Shown: in pieces, positions 60,001-64,000 of the stretch
How positions within the stretch are numbered: the stretch's first letter is position 1
Layout of the letters: each line of letters opens with the position of its first letter
Assembly: GCF_041296385.1 (NCBI RefSeq)
Contig: NC_091020.1
Coordinates: 28,290,001-28,354,000 of the forward strand
Direction: 5' to 3'
Length of the DNA stretch: 64,000 nucleotides
From: Aphelocoma coerulescens
Taxonomy: Eukaryota; Chordata; Aves; Passeriformes; Corvidae
Notes under the pieces: generated by a model
What the model was told of the DNA's origin: nothing
Seen by the model: the letters and a program-made list of their open reading frames with translations, nothing else
Databases searched by the model: none
Translations under genes and position numbers: made by a program

Positions 60001-63000
60001 GTAAGTAATTTGTTTTGTTCAATGGATTCCTTGTTATGCATGCATGCAAAGCCACTTTTATCTCACACTTAAATTTGTGTTTTCCCTCTTATGATTGGTT
60101 TTGTGACATCAAAAAGCTTTCAGCATCTTCAAAAAATCAAGAAGAACAAACTCTTAGAAAAATAAAATAAGAATAAAAAGAAATCCTTCCTAGTACACCC
60201 AGCATTTCAGTGCAGCTTTAGAAAAGAAGAGATTCACATGGGATACTGGCTACTAACGACTATGGAAATAAGCCTGATTTTTTGATCTCTAGGCCCAAAC
60301 ATTATTCATTTTTTTTCCTTAGCCTCAAACAATGTCTTCAGATAGCCCAGGTAAAAGCAAGTCAGAAACAAAACAACATCATAGAGGAATTGCTTTATGC
60401 AGATACTTTCAGCTACACTACACAACTCGCATTGTCTTTGAACCCAGTGTGATGAGAGAACGATTTGAGACTCCAGGGACAACTCCTGGATATGTTTTTA
60501 CTTCAGCACACTGTAGTGAGACAGAAATCTTTGGCTTAAGAAATGTGTTCTGCAACCTTCTCCATTTGGGGGGTGTTTATTTCTGTCTCTTTAGTAATTC
60601 TTTGGACAACGTTGAGAGCTGAGGTCGAGGAGCAGACACACTGTACATATGAGGTTATGGAGAGTCTCTTTAACCTTCAAGAAAATATTTTATCCATGCT
60701 TACTGGGTGGTTGAGAGCAGGAGTGGGAAAGTCCAAGACCAATCCTCCTCATAATCAGGATAAGTGACTATAATTGTAAGGCTGCTTTTCAGGGAAGAAG
60801 CTGCATATATCCTTAGATTTTCAGTCACCTGCCTACTTTTCTAAGAATGCTTTTATCAATTGACTTCTTGGGAATTGGTTAAAATTTGCCTGAATATTAC
60901 AATGAATTGAAATATTGAACCTCAATACAAGTGAATTGCATATAGCCCATGGGCTCTGACATGCAGGATCCAGATTTTTAGATTCAAATAACTCCAGGAG
61001 AGAACGCAGTCCATAGAATGGCTTTCAGAGGTTTTCTGAGAAATTGCATCATAAATTTTTTGGAACATTTATCTACAGTTCAATTTGTTTCTGTAAAATT
61101 CAGACTCTTTCTAGAAGCAACTGAACAGCAAAGATTTTTTAAAATTTGATCCTCTATGACATTTCCCATTCAACACATTCTTTGATGAAGAGGTATGGAC
61201 CATAGGGCAAGGGATCTTCTCTGAAGCAGCAAGGCAATGCACACAGCAGATGCCTCCCAGGCATCCTGGCTCTTCAAGTCATGGTGAGTAAGTGATGCTG
61301 GCTGGGACATGCATGCTTTTAATAAAATGCCCTTTAGTGTGGAAAAAAAACAGAACCCTGTCTTGCTGCAAATTTATGGTTATAAAGCTGGAGTCACTTT
61401 ACTGACCAAAACAGAGCCCTTAGCAAAAAAATGGGCAGGTCAAATTTTAGCATGAGCGTGACCTTATGTCTCACACTGTAGGAAAGACCTGGGATGCAGA
61501 AACAGCTATCCTGCACTTCCAGTAAAATCTTTCATCCTAGATTTTTCCTAGGGCAGGGATTTTCCTTGCCCCAAGGTGGGAAATACTGCATTCCCAGGAC
61601 TGTGGCAGGAGCAGGGGACTCAGGTTCACAGCTGTTCATGTGAACCCATACACACGTAGGGAACATATCTGTCAGCATTTGGCCCAACACGTGTCTGTGC
61701 TGGGGGTCAAAAAATGTGCAAGAAGCATCACACAGTGCAAAAGAGAGATGTGACCTAAATTCTGTGTCATGCACCAGCCATCCCCCTTTTTTAAATTGCT
61801 CACCATATCCACGGCAGCCACAGAAAAGAGAAATCTCTGCAATAAACAAAAACTTTATTGAGAGTTAATTCCACTGCAAGGGTATTTGCATTGAAGTGAC
61901 ATGTAGGCTTTGCTATCCCAGCTGTCTAACCCATGAGTGCTGCTGGGACCCCGGGCCCAGAGCTGCAGAGGTATTCAGGTGCCTAATCCTGGCCAACTTG
62001 TCCCTTTCTTTCCCAATGAAATCAGCTCTTCTGTTCTCAGCTCCTTTGTGAATGCGGACCGAAGGTATTAATCATCCCGAGGAAGGGATTTTGGGTACTG
62101 TGGGAGCCTTTCCACTGCCTTGAATGGGAGCAGGACTGAGCCCTCATTGCCTGATTAGGAAGGTAATTTGAGGCCATTACCAGCAAGGGCAGGAGGAAGG
62201 AGGTCTTCTAGCAGGGCCTGAAACCTTCCCCCTCCAGCCCCATGTTCACTGCTGCCCTTGGATTTTAGGGGCTTTTCATTCTGGCAAATGTATTTTATGA
62301 ACCTGATATACACTTAGCTAGAACAATCCCACACTGGGATCCAATTTCAGACTTACAAAGGTTGATTTATCCTTTTTCAGGCTATGTACTCATTTGAACT
62401 AAAATTACCCTGCTGCCAGCCTTCTTGATAGCAATTACATCTAAAGAGAGAGAACCACTGAACTTCATGTATTGGTAATGGTCTTTCCATCTATATTTTT
62501 CCTTGGGGATAAAGTTGTATGAGAAAATTAGACACATTAGCCCAGGAAAAATAGTGAACCAAAATACTAATTTTATACTTTTTAAAAGTATCCTCATGCT
62601 ACCAATTAGAAACATTATTTAATGCAGGTGTTTTAGTATTATGGTGCCAGTCTGTATATAAAACAGAACAAAACCATTTTTGATAGTTATTTAAGGGCAT
62701 CCTAAATACACTCAAGAATAGTACATTTTAATTTTCAATAATGCCAGCAGACTCAAGCATTCAGATTTTAGCATAACCAGCAGGAAAACTGTTTGATGTT
62801 TTAATTATGTCCCAGAAAATGCTGAATGTGTTATAAAAGAAATCTGAAGAGGGGAGGGGGGAAAAAAAGGTTTTTATTACTGCTCAAGAGGAAGGACGTT
62901 TTACAACATAGCATTAAAAATGTAAAATGGAATAAAAAAGAACTCAGATAGTCAAAACTTTGTCTGCAACAAAGTAGGCCAGAGAAGCAAAATAATATGT

Positions 63001-64000
63001 CTGTTAGAAGCAGTCAGCAGTGAGAAGTGAAGGAGAACATTTACATAGACACAGGGCTGAAGGAAAGGAAAAGCCTTAAAATAACCCCAAAGTCTTTTAA
63101 ATTATGTTTAAGACTAGCCAGAACCCGGTAACCGTTCCCAACAAGGTGTCTCAGAGGATTTCAGAGTTCCTGATTAATGTGGTGACCTACTGCTCTCTGA
63201 TGCAATGCATTTAAAACCCAGCTGGGTATTAGCAGTCGGGATGAGGCTGTTGGGACTTCCTGGGGCTCTATCCTGCTGGCACCGGGGTCAGGCTCCGCAG
63301 CAAGACTCAGGAAAGGTGTCCCCAAGGGAGGGGAAAAACGAGAACCTGAATTGTTGGGAATGAATTGAACCAGATGTACAAAGCCCCAGCAATTCAAGCA
63401 GCGATAGGAAGTAGTGTGTGTGGGGGAAAATAGCCGAGGTTTAACTCTTCCTGCCCTTGGCAGGTGGAGGACGAGGATGAGGGGGGTCAGCACTGCCATG
63501 TCCCATGTCCCCAGTGCAGGGTGGCAGAGCCTCTGTGGGATGGGGCTGCTTGAGGGGTGTGGGCAGCCAAAGCCTCTCCTCTGCTCATCACAGCCCTGGC
63601 AAGCACAGGACACGTTGCCAGTCTTTGCACACCCATATATCCACAAACTCACTCATTTCTGGCACCCAACTTTTTTGCCTTCTTACTACTGTGAGCTCCT
63701 TTAAGAAAGCAACATCTTCCGTTTGGTTCAGATATATAATTTGCGTCATGTCGATACATTTTTATCCCATGAAAGGTTTAATTCATATTTTTTAAAAACA
63801 TCAATGCAGTGAATTTGTGTATGTATATTTATAATCACCTACATATACAACGCATATGAAAGGCAGGTCCATGATTGTACTAGATAGATACATCTCAGTG
63901 CCATTGATGCTTTTAAAAAGCCAGCACAAAGCTTTCTGAGGCTTGTTAGAAAAAAAATAACCCTTTATTGATAAAATCATAAATTATGTATCTAAACAAA
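60001..64000. other. Intergenic or intronic DNA
   Basis: No coding exon or repeat family recognised. Minus-strand AATAAA hexamers occur at 61854-61859 and 63964-63969 without other evidence of a gene end. Confidence 0.7.

Noticed and set aside
60323..60622. Plus ORF MSSDSPGK... as a gene
   Set aside because: Follows an acceptor-like ttccttag, but the frame continuing from the 59906 exon stops within eight codons and this ORF has no family signature; kept only as a note in the exon finding.
61854..63969. Minus-strand AATAAA hexamers as ends of a neighbouring gene
   Set aside because: Isolated hexamers in AT-rich DNA without an adjacent coding exon or GT-rich element on that strand.

Overview
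The window is vertebrate nuclear DNA, most likely from a bird. It carries the 3' half of a TCF7L2 (TCF-4) Wnt-effector gene on the + strand, followed by about 26 kb of gene-poor flanking DNA. The bird assignment rests on the transposable elements: all recognisable copies are CR1-type LINE 3' ends, interspersed repeats are sparse, and I saw no SINEs. The encoded protein is close to mammalian TCF7L2 but has its own Ala/Pro expansion in the C-terminal tail. Nearly all other open frames are short chance ORFs in introns or flanks, and many start at non-ATG codons.

Positions 1-10883 are the intron upstream of the first recognisable coding exon; the beta-catenin-binding exons lie before the window. 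This intron contains a CpG-rich block (about 1240-1983) ending in a well-placed ATG AAG|gtaaaa. Spliced to the next exon it would encode an N-terminally truncated, dominant-negative-type TCF7L2. Positions 10884-23654 carry the central regulatory exons (NLK sites, Groucho/TLE-binding region, alternative LVPQ, SUMO motif, SLHSS) and the two HMG-box exons. Positions 28412-30977 hold the basic tail/NLS exon and three alternatively spliced exons, two of which are rival first halves of the C-clamp. The terminal exon (35878-36310 coding) can be read in two frames. One gives the long E-tail with the rest of the C-clamp and two CtBP-binding motifs; the other gives a short 26-codon end. The 3' UTR runs to about 38150 with two closely spaced AATAAA signals.

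All exon boundaries obey GT-AG and the phases close exactly. From the intronic ATG, the E-tail isoform would be 425 residues and the short isoform 283. The exon arrangement gives one locus several outputs: activator or truncated repressor at the 5' end, LVPQ in or out, and C-clamp E-tail or short tail at the 3' end.

Positions 38150-64000 contain no gene I can name. They hold CR1 fragments (43436-43504 +, 46968-47435 -, 53307-53770 -, and older copies at 54670-55100 - and 55500-55660 +), simple repeats, and two candidate orphan exons. One is a 130-codon ATG-initiated ORF on the - strand at 55736-56128. The other is a 95-nt, splice-flanked, single-open-frame segment on the + strand at 59906-60000. 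Nothing looks bacterial or viral, and I saw no RNA gene.
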